Assembly (NCBI RefSeq): GCF_000797465.1
Contig: NZ_JSWG01000004.1
Span: forward strand, 1-64,000
Direction of reading: 5' to 3'
Origin: Psychroserpens jangbogonensis
GTDB lineage: Bacteria; Bacteroidota; Bacteroidia; Flavobacteriales; Flavobacteriaceae
Length of the DNA: 64,000 bases
The notes under the pieces were generated by a model, which was not told the origin of the DNA, searched no databases, and saw nothing but the letters and a program-made list of their open reading frames with translations. Made by a program: the position numbers and the translations under genes. Shown here piece by piece: positions 17,833 through 27,105 of the stretch (position 1 is the first letter of the stretch; every line of letters begins with the position of its first letter).

Positions 17833-18836
17833 TGTTAGAAGGAATAGAGTTTTTAAATAAAGAATGGTTCTGGTTGTTATTAATAATACCAATAGCTATA
17901 GTATGGTATTTGTTTACCATGAAAAAGCAAACGGCAGAACTTAAAATGTCTAGCATAAAAGGATTTAAAATCTCTACATCATGGCTGTCACATTTAAAAC
18001 CAGTTCTATTTATATTAAGACTTTTAGCATTGGGATTACTAATTACAGCACTAGCAAGACCTAGAACTGTTGATGTGTCTTCAAAGACAAAAACAACTAG
18101 AGGTATTGATATTGTTATGGCAATTGATGTTTCGGCAAGTATGTTGGCAAAAGATTTATTACCCAACAGACTAGAAGCCTTAAAGAAAGTTGCTGCTCAG
18201 TTTATCCAAGGAAGACCTAATGATAGAATTGGTCTTGTCGAGTATGCAGGAGAAAGCTATACAAAGACTCCAATTACAAGTGATAAAGCAATTGTGTTAC
18301 GATCACTTAGAGATATTAAATACAATACGATTATTGAAGGAGGAACTGCTATCGGAATGGGTTTAGCAACTTCTGTGAATAGATTAAAAGATAGTAAAGC
18401 CAAAAGTAAAGTCATTATTTTACTAACTGATGGAGTTAATAATTCGGGCTTTATAGATCCAAAAATTGCAAGTGAACTAGCCGTTGAGTATGGTATTAAA
18501 ACTTATACAATCGGTTTAGGAACTAATGGTATGGCATTGTCTCCAATTAGGATCAAACCAAATGGATCATTTCAATATGGAAGAGTTCAAGTTGAAATTG
18601 ATGAAGATTTATTAAAAGAAATAGCAGAAGTAACAGGCGGTAAATATTTTAGAGCTAACAATAATAAAAAGCTCGTAGAAATATATGGCGAAATCAACAA
18701 ATTAGAAAAAACAGAAGTTGAAGAATTTAAATTCTATAATTACGAAGAGAAATATAGACCACTCGTTATTTTGGCTGGTTTGCTCATATTATTAGAATTA
18801 ATGTTGCGATACACAATTTTTAGAAGTTTTGTTTAG
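17832..18836 (+). CDS. batA: BatA, membrane-anchored VWA domain protein
   Basis: The 334-residue protein has two N-terminal membrane spans (about residues 13-29 and 58-74), a VWA domain with an intact metal-ion-dependent adhesion site (Asp99-x-Ser101-x-Ser103 in AIDVSASM, plus Thr in EGGTAIGMG and the LLTDG strand), and a C-terminal span at about 308-326. This is the BatA/BatB architecture of the Bacteroides aerotolerance operon. It starts one base inside the preceding stop codon and is followed 12 bases later by batB. The proteins are inner-membrane components linked to oxygen or envelope stress tolerance, although the mechanism is not settled. Confidence 0.93.
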   Translation: MLEGIEFLNKEWFWLLLIIPIAIVWYLFTMKKQTAELKMSSIKGFKISTSWLSHLKPVLFILRLLALGLLITALARPRTVDVSSKTKTTRGIDIVMAIDVSASMLAKDLLPNRLEALKKVAAQFIQGRPNDRIGLVEYAGESYTKTPITSDKAIVLRSLRDIKYNTIIEGGTAIGMGLATSVNRLKDSKAKSKVIILLTDGVNNSGFIDPKIASELAVEYGIKTYTIGLGTNGMALSPIRIKPNGSFQYGRVQVEIDEDLLKEIAEVTGGKYFRANNNKKLVEIYGEINKLEKTEVEEFKFYNYEEKYRPLVILAGLLILLELMLRYTIFRSFV

Positions 18837-18848
18837 AAAGTAAAAAAC

Positions 18849-19886
18849 ATGTTTCAATTAGAAGAAAAAATATGGCTTTGGGTTTTAATGATAATTCCAG
18901 CAATTATCCTGCTTTTTGTTGTGCTTCAAATTTGGAAGTATAAAGCTCAAAAACGTTTTGCTAATAAAGCACTTCTTAAGCGCTTAAGCCCTAACCAATC
19001 GTTGTTTAAATCTATTTTAAAGGTTATTGTTTTGTGTTTAGCCTTTGCATGTTTGTCGATTGCATTAGTTAATCCAAAAATTGGAACTAAACTAGAAACC
19101 GTTAAACGAGAAGGTGTTGATATTGTGTTTGCTCTTGATGTTTCTAAAAGTATGTTAGCTGAAGACATTGCACCTAATCGTTTAGAAAAATCTAAACAAC
19201 TCGTCACTCAAATCATTAATAATTTGGCAAGTGATCGCGTAGGTATTATCGCTTATGCGGGAAAAGCATTTCCGCAGTTACCAATTACAACAGATTACGC
19301 CTCAGCAAAAATGTTCTTACAGAATATGAATACTGATATGTTGTCTTCGCAAGGAACCGCAATTAGTGAAGCTATTGAATTAGCAAAGACTTATTTTGAT
19401 AATGAAGAGCAAACCAATAGAGTTCTCATTATTATTTCAGATGGTGAAGATCATACAGATGAAGCTGCAAGTGTAGCAGAAGAGGCGAATAATGAAGGCA
19501 TTCGAATTTTCACGATTGGTGTTGGTGATGTCAAAGGAGGACCAATTCCAATTAAAAGAAATGGGGTTCTTTTAAATTATAAAAAAGATAATAATGGAGA
19601 AGTCGTTACTACCAAATTAAATGAAGATACACTTAAAGAAATTGCTGCGGAAGCAAATGGATCTTACATCAATGGAAGTAATACAATCGAAGTAGTTGAT
19701 GCTATTAGAGGTATTCTCAATAAAATGGACAAAACGGAATTTGAGGCAAAAGAGTTCGCCGATTTTAAAGATCAATTTCAGTGGTTTTTAGGATTTGCAA
19801 TCTTCTTTTTATTCATTGATATTCTATTTTTAGAACGAAAAACAGGATGGTTAAAACGATTGAACCTTTTTAACGAGAATTTTTAA
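18849..19886 (+). CDS. batB: BatB, membrane-anchored VWA domain protein
   Basis: The 345-residue protein is a paralogue of BatA with the same layout: membrane spans at about residues 9-27 and 55-73, a VWA domain with Asp97-x-Ser99-x-Ser101 in ALDVSKSM, the GTAISEAIELA and IIISDGEDHTDEA motifs, and a final span at about 310-330. In the bat system BatA and BatB are thought to form a complex in the inner membrane with BatC. A gap of 133 bases separates it from the likely batC start, the largest gap inside this run, so a second promoter there is possible but none was recognised. Confidence 0.93.
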   Translation: MFQLEEKIWLWVLMIIPAIILLFVVLQIWKYKAQKRFANKALLKRLSPNQSLFKSILKVIVLCLAFACLSIALVNPKIGTKLETVKREGVDIVFALDVSKSMLAEDIAPNRLEKSKQLVTQIINNLASDRVGIIAYAGKAFPQLPITTDYASAKMFLQNMNTDMLSSQGTAISEAIELAKTYFDNEEQTNRVLIIISDGEDHTDEAASVAEEANNEGIRIFTIGVGDVKGGPIPIKRNGVLLNYKKDNNGEVVTTKLNEDTLKEIAAEANGSYINGSNTIEVVDAIRGILNKMDKTEFEAKEFADFKDQFQWFLGFAIFFLFIDILFLERKTGWLKRLNLFNENF

Positions 19887-20019
19887 CCTTTAAAATAGTA
19901 TTAGAATATTTTATAAAATCTTTAACTATAACACGTCTAACAGTTTTTTATATTGCTGTTTACATAACATGAAAGTCAATACAATAACATATTATCCTAG
20001 GTTTAAATTTGATTATAAG

Positions 20020-20841
20020 ATGAAACAATTGTTTATCATTTTAATGGTTTTAGGATCTGCTGTTTCATTTGCTCAAGATAAAAACAAAGAGAAAGAACGT
20101 CAACTTCAAAAAGCAAATAATTATGTTCATGAAGGCAATGAACTCATTGATTCAGAGGATTACATTTCTGCAGAAATGGAATATAGAAAAGCCATTTCAG
20201 AGCAACCAACCAATATAGCAGGAAGCTATAACTTAGGAAACTCATATTACGAAAAAGGGCAATATGATGAAGCATTATTTCGTCATAATCAAGCTGCTGA
20301 AAATGCAACGTCCAAAGAAGAAAAACATAAGGCTTATCATAACATTGGTAATATTCTTATGAAAAACAAAATGTGTAAAGAAGCTGTTGAAGCATTCAAA
20401 AGCGCATTGAGAAATGATCCAACTGATGACGAAACACGTTATAATTTTGCTATTGCAAAAGAATGTGCAGAGCAACAACAGCAGGATGAAAACGATAAAC
20501 AAGAAAAAGAAGAGGAAAAAGAAGGAGAGGACGAAGAAAAGGATAAAGGAGAAAACGAAGAAAAGGAAGACGATCAAGATAAAAAAGACGAAGGCGACGA
20601 AGATAAAAAGGAAGGTGATGATCAAAAGGACGATCAAGGAAAACCTAAAGATGAAAAAGACGGGAAAGAAGGCAAAAATAAAGACCAAGAAGGGAAGCCA
20701 CAACCAAAGCAAGGCCAATTATCTCCTCAGCAAATAAAGAACTTGTTAGAGGCTATGAATAACCAAGAGCAAAAGGTTCAGCAAAAAATCAATGCCGAAA
20801 AACAAAAAGGGGCAAAAGTAAAAACAGAAAAAGATTGGTAA
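20020..20841 (+). CDS. batC: BatC, TPR protein with long charged tail
   Basis: The ATG at 20020 is preferred over 19969 because it gives a clean signal peptide (MKQLFIILMVLGSAVSFAQ); the product is 273 residues. TPR units occupy roughly residues 25-145 (YNLGNSYYEKGQYDEALF and YHNIGNILMKNKMCKEAVEAFKSAL). A 75-residue stretch follows that is almost entirely Lys, Glu and Asp, then a Gln-rich end with SPQQIKNLLEAMNNQEQKVQ. BatC is a periplasmic partner of BatA/B in the family. The charged stretch makes the coding strand at about 20,475-20,700 extremely purine-rich. The stop lies ten bases before batD. Confidence 0.9.
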   Translation: MKQLFIILMVLGSAVSFAQDKNKEKERQLQKANNYVHEGNELIDSEDYISAEMEYRKAISEQPTNIAGSYNLGNSYYEKGQYDEALFRHNQAAENATSKEEKHKAYHNIGNILMKNKMCKEAVEAFKSALRNDPTDDETRYNFAIAKECAEQQQQDENDKQEKEEEKEGEDEEKDKGENEEKEDDQDKKDEGDEDKKEGDDQKDDQGKPKDEKDGKEGKNKDQEGKPQPKQGQLSPQQIKNLLEAMNNQEQKVQQKINAEKQKGAKVKTEKDW

Positions 20842-20851
20842 CGCTTTTCAA

Positions 20852-22630
20852 ATGAGACTCATAAAACACATAACGTTATTATTAGTAATCTTAGGTACTA
20901 GCATAGCTTCTGCGCAAATAAAGTTTGAAGCTAAAGTGAGTAAGACTAAGCTGGGTATTAATGAACGGTTACGTATCGATTTTGAAATGAATAAAGATGG
21001 CGATAACTTTAATCCGCCAGATTTCAAATTCTTTACTGTAGTTGGTGGACCAAATACGGCTGTTAGCCAGTCCTGGTTAAATGGAAAAAGGTCTTATAAA
21101 AAAACATATAGTTATTTTCTTGCACCTAAAAAAAGAGGACCTCTTAGAATTACACAAGCTACTATAGAAATTGATGGTGAAGTCTATAAAACACAAGTTG
21201 TAACTGTAAATGTTACATCTGCTGTAAAACGACCTAACGATCCTGATAATGCTGAAAATGTTGCTTCTGAAAACATACATTTAGTTGCAGAAATTTCTAA
21301 GCCAAATCCATACTTAAACGAAGCTATTACTGTTGTGTATAAGCTTTATGTTTCACAGAGCACAGGCGTAAGTAATTGGAGAGAGATTGACAATCCAAGA
21401 TTTAATGATTTCTGGAGCCAGAATATTAATATTAAAGGCCTGAAAATTCAGAACGGTAGCTATAATGGTAATGATAACTATAGGTATGTTGTTCTTAGAA
21501 AAACAGTCTTGTATCCTCAAAAAACAGGAAAATTAGAAATAGAGCCACTAAGTTTAGATGTTACTGTTGAAGTGCCAACTAAACGTAGAGATATTTTTGG
21601 TGGTCGATTAATGACACAGGTTAATAAGCGTGTTTCAGCTGGAAGTAGAACGATAAATGTAAAGCCATTACCAGAAAACGATAAACCTGATAATTTCTCA
21701 GGAGCAGTAGGAGACTTTAAGTTTAATGTCATAGCATCTAAAACCGAATTAAATGCTTCAGAATCGTTACAAGCTAGAGTTGAGGTTACTGGAAATGGAA
21801 ATTTAAAACTCTTCGAATTACCTAAGTTGACGTTGCCTAATTCACTTGAAGTTTATGAGCCGGAACACAATGAAAATGTAAAGACAAATCTGGGAGGAAT
21901 GTATGGATCTATTTCAGATAATTACACCATTATTCCACAGTATAAAGGTAAATATCCTGTACCGAGTATTTCGTTTTCTTATTTTAATCCTAAAACTGAA
22001 AGTTATAAAACAGTATCGTCAGGTGAGATTGTAATTAATGTACTTGAAGGACCAGTAAATACTTCAAATTCAGATAATAATATTGCTTCAAGTAATAATG
22101 GAAAGCAAAACGTAGTGTTAAGCGGAGATCAGTTTGCATTTGTAAAATCAGATGCCAATTTGGAACCTATAAACTCTAATTATTACTTTAAAAGCTCGGT
22201 ATTTTGGACTTCGTTATTATTGCCTTTTTTAGCCATTCCACTAGCATTGGTTTATCGTAAGAAAAAAGAAGAACGCAATGCAGATGTCTTTGGAAATAGA
22301 ATTAGAAAAGCAGATAAACTTGCTAGACGTTACTTAACCGAAGCAAAAAAAGCCTTAGGTCAAAAAGAAGCTTTTTATATCGCTTTAGAGAAAGCACTGC
22401 ATAATTATCTTAAGGCTAAGTTGCATATTGAAACTAGTGATTTTAGTAAAGAAAAAATACAAGTGACATTAACTGAGCGACAAGTTAATACAGATTCAAT
22501 ACAAGAGTTTATAAATATTCTTGAACATTGTGAATTGGCTAGATATACGCCAATTACGAATGTGGAAATGCAACAGGATTATGATAATGCTGCTAAAACA
22601 ATTTCAATAATTGATAAAGAACTGAGATAG
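20852..22630 (+). CDS. batD: BatD, periplasmic beta-domain membrane protein
   Basis: The 592-residue protein has a signal peptide (about residues 1-22, ending SAQ) and then a long beta-rich periplasmic region typical of BatD: FEAKVSKTKLGINERLRIDFEMN, the SQSWLNGKRSYKKTYSYFLAPKKRG segments, and repeated Ig-like domains. One membrane span follows at about 450-469, and a cytoplasmic helical tail with YIALEKALHNYLKAKL resembles the post-span region of the earlier BatD-like gene. It sits between batC and batE with 10- and 11-base gaps, so translation is probably coupled. Confidence 0.92.
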   Translation: MRLIKHITLLLVILGTSIASAQIKFEAKVSKTKLGINERLRIDFEMNKDGDNFNPPDFKFFTVVGGPNTAVSQSWLNGKRSYKKTYSYFLAPKKRGPLRITQATIEIDGEVYKTQVVTVNVTSAVKRPNDPDNAENVASENIHLVAEISKPNPYLNEAITVVYKLYVSQSTGVSNWREIDNPRFNDFWSQNINIKGLKIQNGSYNGNDNYRYVVLRKTVLYPQKTGKLEIEPLSLDVTVEVPTKRRDIFGGRLMTQVNKRVSAGSRTINVKPLPENDKPDNFSGAVGDFKFNVIASKTELNASESLQARVEVTGNGNLKLFELPKLTLPNSLEVYEPEHNENVKTNLGGMYGSISDNYTIIPQYKGKYPVPSISFSYFNPKTESYKTVSSGEIVINVLEGPVNTSNSDNNIASSNNGKQNVVLSGDQFAFVKSDANLEPINSNYYFKSSVFWTSLLLPFLAIPLALVYRKKKEERNADVFGNRIRKADKLARRYLTEAKKALGQKEAFYIALEKALHNYLKAKLHIETSDFSKEKIQVTLTERQVNTDSIQEFINILEHCELARYTPITNVEMQQDYDNAAKTISIIDKELR

Positions 22631-22641
22631 TTAAAACATTA

Positions 22642-23400
22642 ATGAAGCAACTAATTTACATATTAGCATTTTTTGGAAGCATACTAACATTTGCTCAAAA
22701 CAGTCAACTTTTTGACGACGCAAACGCTTTATATAATGATGCAAATTATACCGAAGCTTTAGAAAAATATAAAACAGTTTTAAATTCAGGAGAGCATTCT
22801 GCAGAATTATATTTCAACATTGGAAATGCACATTACAAACTGAATCACATTGCGCCTAGTATCTATTACTATGAAAAAGCACTGTTATTAAAACCCAACG
22901 ATAAAGACATCAAAAATAATATTGCTTTTGCTAGAAATATGACAGTTGATGCCATTGATTCAGTGCCTGAAGTAGGCATCTCAAAACTCATAAAAAATGT
23001 AACAAATATGATGAGTTTTGACGGTTGGGCTAAAACCGCAATTGTTTTTGTTATGCTTTTTGTTATGCTATTTATAGCTTATTATTTTTCGCACTCTACA
23101 TCAAAAAAGCGATTAACTTTTTTAACTAGTAATCTTTCATTTGTACTAGCAATAGTGTCTTTAGTTTTTGCTTTTCATAAATTTAAATTGGTTAGCAATG
23201 ATCAACCAGCGATTATTTTTGCTCAGGAAACCAAGATTAAAAGCGAACCAAATTTGAGAAGCACTGAATCTTTTGTCCTTCATGAAGGAACAAAAGTTCA
23301 AGTCTTAGATACGGTTAGTAACTGGAAAAAAATCAAATTATCTGATGGTAAAGTGGGTTGGATCGCAAATGATGATATCAAAATGTTGAAGAATTTTTAA
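22642..23400 (+). CDS. batE: BatE, TPR and SH3-like membrane protein
   Basis: The 252-residue protein has a signal peptide (residues 1-18, FAQ end), TPR repeats at about 20-100 (YNDANYTEALEKYKTVL, LYFNIGNAHYKLNHIAPSIYYYEKALLLKP), two membrane spans near residues 130-150 and 157-178, and a C-terminal bacterial SH3-like domain at about 190-250 (SEPNLRSTESFVLHEGTKVQVLDTV in two parts, ending with KVGWIANDDI). This is the normal BatE arrangement. It is the last gene of the operon. No clear terminator hairpin was seen before the next promoter at 23,434. Confidence 0.92.
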   Translation: MKQLIYILAFFGSILTFAQNSQLFDDANALYNDANYTEALEKYKTVLNSGEHSAELYFNIGNAHYKLNHIAPSIYYYEKALLLKPNDKDIKNNIAFARNMTVDAIDSVPEVGISKLIKNVTNMMSFDGWAKTAIVFVMLFVMLFIAYYFSHSTSKKRLTFLTSNLSFVLAIVSLVFAFHKFKLVSNDQPAIIFAQETKIKSEPNLRSTESFVLHEGTKVQVLDTVSNWKKIKLSDGKVGWIANDDIKMLKNF

Positions 23401-23433
23401 ATATTATTTAACAAGATTCTAATAATCTAATTT

Positions 23434-23441
23434 TATATTTG
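23434..23441 (+). promoter_or_regulatory. Minus-7 box TATATTTG upstream of the small exported protein gene
   Basis: TATATTTG is a perfect match to the Bacteroidota TAnnTTTG box and lies 18 bases before the ATG at 23460. A good TTG at minus 33 was not found. Its position excludes the alternative start at 23439. Confidence 0.5.
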
Positions 23442-23459
23442 TTCCTTTCTAATTCAACC

Positions 23460-23759
23460 ATGAACCAAAGTATAGTAGCCATTTTCTTTTCATTCGTATT
23501 TTTGTCGCTTGTTACAGCGCCAACTATTCTATTGGCTATAGATGATTCAATTGACATCTCTTATATCTATGATGTTTCTGAAGAAGAAGAGGAGAAAGGA
23601 AAAGAAGGCACGATAGAGTTTGAGAAATTTGTAGTTGATTCAGACACAGAAATAGAGGGTTTTGTTACTTCAAATAATAGAGAGCATCTTGAGTATGCCT
23701 TTAAAACTTATCAGAAACCTCATCTTAATTTAATTTTCCCACCTCCCGAATTATTTTAA
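23460..23759 (+). CDS. Small exported protein of unknown function upstream of SulP
   Basis: From the ATG at 23460 the product is 99 residues. It has a hydrophobic N-terminal signal or anchor (MNQSIVAIFFSFVFLSLVTAP), an acidic middle with a run of five Glu, and a C-terminal end with NREHLEYAFKTYQKPHLNLIFPPPELF. No domain was recognised. It lies 138 bases upstream of the SulP transporter gene in the same direction. An accessory role for the transporter is possible but is inferred from position alone. Confidence 0.6.
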   Translation: MNQSIVAIFFSFVFLSLVTAPTILLAIDDSIDISYIYDVSEEEEEKGKEGTIEFEKFVVDSDTEIEGFVTSNNREHLEYAFKTYQKPHLNLIFPPPELF

Positions 23760-23897
23760 AATCATTACAATCTATCTATTGCCTCTTATACAATGGCATT
23801 ATTTTACTACTAAAACTTACTTTTAAAATTTAAGTTTGAATTGAATATAGATTATTTAATTCAGTACTTATTTAATATATTAAACCAATAATTACAT

Positions 23898-25760
23898 ATG
23901 AAAAATTTATTTTCAAATATAAAAGGAGATGCTTTTGGAGGAATTACAGCCGGAATTGTCGCTTTACCTCTTGCTTTAGCATTTGGTGTGTCTTCTGGTT
24001 TGGGTCCAGAAGCTGGCTTATATGGCGCCATATTCATCAGTTTTTTTGCTGCACTTTTTGGAGGAACAGCTACTCAGATTTCTGGGCCAACAGCACCCAT
24101 GACTGCTGTGAGTATGGTTATTATTGCAGGAATTATTGCTACAAATGATGGAAGTGTAGAGAAAGCTTTACCAGCAATTTTAACTGTATTCTTACTCGCA
24201 GGATTGATACAAGTAGGATTAGGATTGATTGGCTTAGGGAAATATATACGATATATTCCTTACCCTGTAGTTTCTGGTTTTATGACAGCCATTGGTGTAA
24301 TAATTCTATTAACTCAAATATTACCATCTATAGGATATTATCCTAAGGAAGATATGGAGTTTGTTGAGCAGTTCAAACCTCAAGCGGAAGAACTTATGCT
24401 TGAGAATATATTAAAAGAAGAAGCAGGAGAAGGTATCTTGGTACTTGAAAATTTTAAAGAAACGATTGAGCGTGCTCATCAAATTTCTCCAGAACAAATT
24501 TTGAATGAATCTCAAACCTTAGCAGCAAAAGAAGCTTCAGGTACAATTGGAGCATTAAAAGTATTACCAAGAGCCTTAAGAAATATTAATTGGTTAGAGT
24601 TGTTATTAGCACTTGGAACCATTATTATTATTTATGGATTTAAACGAATAACGAAGGCCATACCTAGTACATTAGTTGCTCTTATTGTTATGTCTGGGAT
24701 TGCTTACGGTTTTAATTTGGGATATAGACCAATTTCAGAAATACCTGGAGGGATTCCAATTCCAAAATTAGAAATGTTTACCAGTTTTGACTTAGGAAGT
24801 ATAACACCATACATATTTTCAGCACTTACATTAGCTCTTTTAGGAGCAATAGATTCGTTGTTAACAAGTGTGGTAGCAGATAATATGACCAAAACTAAAC
24901 ACAACCCTAACAAAGAATTAGTTGGTCAAGGTATTGGAAATAGTATTGCAGCTTTATTTGGAGGAATACCAGGTGCTGGTGCTACTATTAGAACAGTTGT
25001 AAATATTAATGCAGGTGGAAAAACAAAACTTTCTGGCATGATTGCAGGTGTGATGTTATTAATGATTATGCTGGCATTAGGACCAGTAGCATCTAAAATT
25101 CCAGCAGCAGTATTAGCCGGAATATTAATAACTGTAGGAATTGGAGTGATGGATTATAAAGGCCTAAAAGCAATTCCAAGTTTGCCTAGAGACATCAAAT
25201 TAGGACCATTTAAATTGAGTTCTGAAGTATTAGTTATGATAGTTGTATTATTACTATCTACATTCTGGGATTTAATTTATGCTGTAGGAATTGGTTTGGT
25301 GATTGCATCATTAATGTTCATGAAAAAAATTGGCGACCTTACAGGAGAACGTTCAGATGTAAAACCACTAAAAGAAGAAGTTTGGGATGATGAGATTAAT
25401 TTTCCTAATAAATTAAAAGAAGAAGTATTTATAAAACACTTAAAAGGACCATTGTTTTTTGGATCAACTTCAGATTTTCAGCAACTCACTTTACAAATAC
25501 CAGATACAGCTTCTATTGTAATTTTAAGATTGGGACGCATGCAATATATGGACCAATCCGGATTATATGCAATGGAAGATATGTTACAGGAACTTAAAAA
25601 AAATGATATAGAAGTGTTGTTCGTTGGACTTTTGAAGCAGCCTCGTTATATGATGGAGCGTATCGATATTATTCCAGATTTCATTCCAAATGAACATATC
25701 TTCAAATCATTTAAAGAGTGTTTGACTTGGATTAAGGCAAATGCAAAGGATAATTATTAA
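23898..25760 (+). CDS. SulP family anion transporter with STAS domain
   Basis: The 620-residue protein has the SulP fold: N-terminal DAFGGITAGIVALPLALAFGV, GTATQISGPTAPMT (about residues 56-69), a 10-14 span core and IPGAGATIRTVVNINAGGKT, followed by a C-terminal STAS domain at about 505-610 (GSTSDFQQL, ILRLGRMQYMDQSGLYAMEDML). A hydrophilic insert of about 80 residues lies at about 150-228. SulP proteins move bicarbonate, sulfate or other anions; direct linkage to a carbonic anhydrase gene 12 bases downstream favours bicarbonate uptake (BicA-like). The exact ion and its coupling to sodium or protons cannot be read from the sequence. Confidence 0.92.
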   Translation: MKNLFSNIKGDAFGGITAGIVALPLALAFGVSSGLGPEAGLYGAIFISFFAALFGGTATQISGPTAPMTAVSMVIIAGIIATNDGSVEKALPAILTVFLLAGLIQVGLGLIGLGKYIRYIPYPVVSGFMTAIGVIILLTQILPSIGYYPKEDMEFVEQFKPQAEELMLENILKEEAGEGILVLENFKETIERAHQISPEQILNESQTLAAKEASGTIGALKVLPRALRNINWLELLLALGTIIIIYGFKRITKAIPSTLVALIVMSGIAYGFNLGYRPISEIPGGIPIPKLEMFTSFDLGSITPYIFSALTLALLGAIDSLLTSVVADNMTKTKHNPNKELVGQGIGNSIAALFGGIPGAGATIRTVVNINAGGKTKLSGMIAGVMLLMIMLALGPVASKIPAAVLAGILITVGIGVMDYKGLKAIPSLPRDIKLGPFKLSSEVLVMIVVLLLSTFWDLIYAVGIGLVIASLMFMKKIGDLTGERSDVKPLKEEVWDDEINFPNKLKEEVFIKHLKGPLFFGSTSDFQQLTLQIPDTASIVILRLGRMQYMDQSGLYAMEDMLQELKKNDIEVLFVGLLKQPRYMMERIDIIPDFIPNEHIFKSFKECLTWIKANAKDNY

Positions 25761-25772
25761 AAACATAAACAA

Positions 25773-26402
25773 ATGAAAAATATAGCAATAACAAAAGACG
25801 TACAAAGCGCATTATCACCAAGTCAGGTTTTACAAGATTTATTAGAAGGAAACAACCGTTTTGTTGACGGTAATTCTCAATCTACAGATAATTCGGCTTT
25901 AGTAAATCAAACTACAGGAGGTCAATTTCCAAAGGCAGTTGTGCTGTCTTGTATTGATTCTCGCGTGCCAGTTGAAACAGTTTTAGACCAAGCTATTGGA
26001 GATGTTTTTGTAGCTCGAGTAGCTGGAAATTTTGAAAACGTAGATATCTTAGGAAGTTTAGAATACTCTTGCAAAGTAGCAGGTAGTAAACTTGTCTTAG
26101 TCTTAGGTCATGAAAGTTGCGGTGCAGTAAAAGCTGCTTGTGATGGTGTAGAGCTTGGTAATATTACAGCAATGCTAGATAATATTGTGCCTGCAGTTAG
26201 AAAAGCTACTGAAGAAGAAGATGGCTTAACAACTTCAGAAAACAGTGCTTTTGTTGCCAGAACTGTAAAGTATAATGTAATTCTTACTATGGATAGAATT
26301 CGAGAGAAAAGTCCAATATTAGCCGAAATGGAAGATAAAGGAGAGATCCAAATAGTTGGAGCTGTATATAGTTTGCATTCAGGAAAAGTAGAAATGGTTT
26401 AA
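25773..26402 (+). CDS. Beta-class carbonic anhydrase
   Basis: The 209-residue protein carries the complete beta-carbonic anhydrase site: zinc ligands Cys60, His113 and Cys116 with the Asp62-Arg64 dyad in CIDSRVPVE and GHESCGAVKAA. It interconverts carbon dioxide and bicarbonate. No signal peptide is visible, so it should be cytoplasmic. It starts 12 bases after the SulP stop and both share one terminator, so the pair probably captures and interconverts inorganic carbon for anaplerotic carboxylation and pH balance in a heterotroph. Confidence 0.95.
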   Translation: MKNIAITKDVQSALSPSQVLQDLLEGNNRFVDGNSQSTDNSALVNQTTGGQFPKAVVLSCIDSRVPVETVLDQAIGDVFVARVAGNFENVDILGSLEYSCKVAGSKLVLVLGHESCGAVKAACDGVELGNITAMLDNIVPAVRKATEEEDGLTTSENSAFVARTVKYNVILTMDRIREKSPILAEMEDKGEIQIVGAVYSLHSGKVEMV

Positions 26403-26420
26403 GTATTTCACCATATAAAT

Positions 26421-26453
26421 AAAAACTGTCTATGTTATATAGGCAGTTTTTTT
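26421..26453 (+). terminator. Rho-independent terminator after the SulP-carbonic anhydrase pair
   Basis: AAAAACTG-T-CTAT pairs with ATAG-G-CAGTTTTT (one G-U pair) around a five-base loop, then continues into T residues. A run of A on the left makes it usable in both directions, so it may also end the convergent cvpA gene, whose stop is at 26458. Confidence 0.88.
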
Positions 26454-26457
26454 ATGC

Positions 26458-26979
26458 TTATGAGTCACCTTCCGTATCCTCATTTGGAACTTCTTTTCCC
26501 TTATTTAAAATACTTGGAAAAATCATTGGAGCCAAGCTTTTTACAGGTTCAAAAAGAATAGATTCTTTCAAATCTTCTTCATCTGCAAAAGGAATGGTAT
26601 TATTCATATTATTAAATACAATAAGCAACACACTTAAAATTAAACCAATTTTTAAAGCTCCAAATACACCACCTAGTAATTTGTTTAAAATTCCTAAAGC
26701 TGCAAAATTTGCTAGTTTAGTTAATGCTTTTCCTGCAAGTGCAATTACCAAAACAATAATCACAAACGTGACTGCAAAAGCTACTAGATTAATATATTTT
26801 TCATCCCAATCTAATTTGCTGTCCAAAAGTTCTGCAGCAAAAGTGCTAAAATGTATCGCGCCATAAACACCTGCAATAAGGGCTACTAAAGAAGCCACTT
26901 CAACAAAAAGTCCCTTCATAAAACCTCTTATAAGCCCGAAAAGTAAAAGCGAACCTAGAATAATATCAATTAAAGCCAT
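26458..26979 (-). CDS. CvpA family membrane protein
   Basis: The 173-residue protein matches CvpA (colicin V production) proteins. It begins MALIDIILGSLLLFGLIRGFMKGLFVEVASL, contains four membrane spans (about residues 3-22, 28-45, 65-85 and 103-122) and has the conserved LGGVFGALKIGLILSVLL segment. It ends with an acidic tail. CvpA proteins are inner-membrane proteins linked to envelope homeostasis and biofilm growth in other bacteria, with unknown mechanism. A TACGTTTG box on the minus strand at 27003-26996 lies just upstream of the start. Confidence 0.88.
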   Translation of the reverse strand: MALIDIILGSLLLFGLIRGFMKGLFVEVASLVALIAGVYGAIHFSTFAAELLDSKLDWDEKYINLVAFAVTFVIIVLVIALAGKALTKLANFAALGILNKLLGGVFGALKIGLILSVLLIVFNNMNNTIPFADEEDLKESILFEPVKSLAPMIFPSILNKGKEVPNEDTEGDS

Positions 26980-27105
26980 AGTGTATGAGTTTTAGCAAAC
27001 GTACATAAATTTTCTCATTTTAAAATAATAACGCTTTTCAAGAGCTTATAGTTTATTAACTTCGCAAATTATAATTTAAAGCATTCCATTTTTAAAGGAT
27101 ACAAT

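Noticed and set aside
20275-20718. Long minus-strand frame opposite batC (147 codons, nearly all hydrophobic)
   Set aside because: It is a shadow of the purine-rich Lys/Glu/Asp tract on the other strand; the plus-strand frame has a signal peptide, TPR units and operon context.
26432-26866. Plus-strand frame opposite cvpA
   Set aside because: Its translation has no recognisable domain, and the minus-strand frame is a clear CvpA with membrane spans and promoter.
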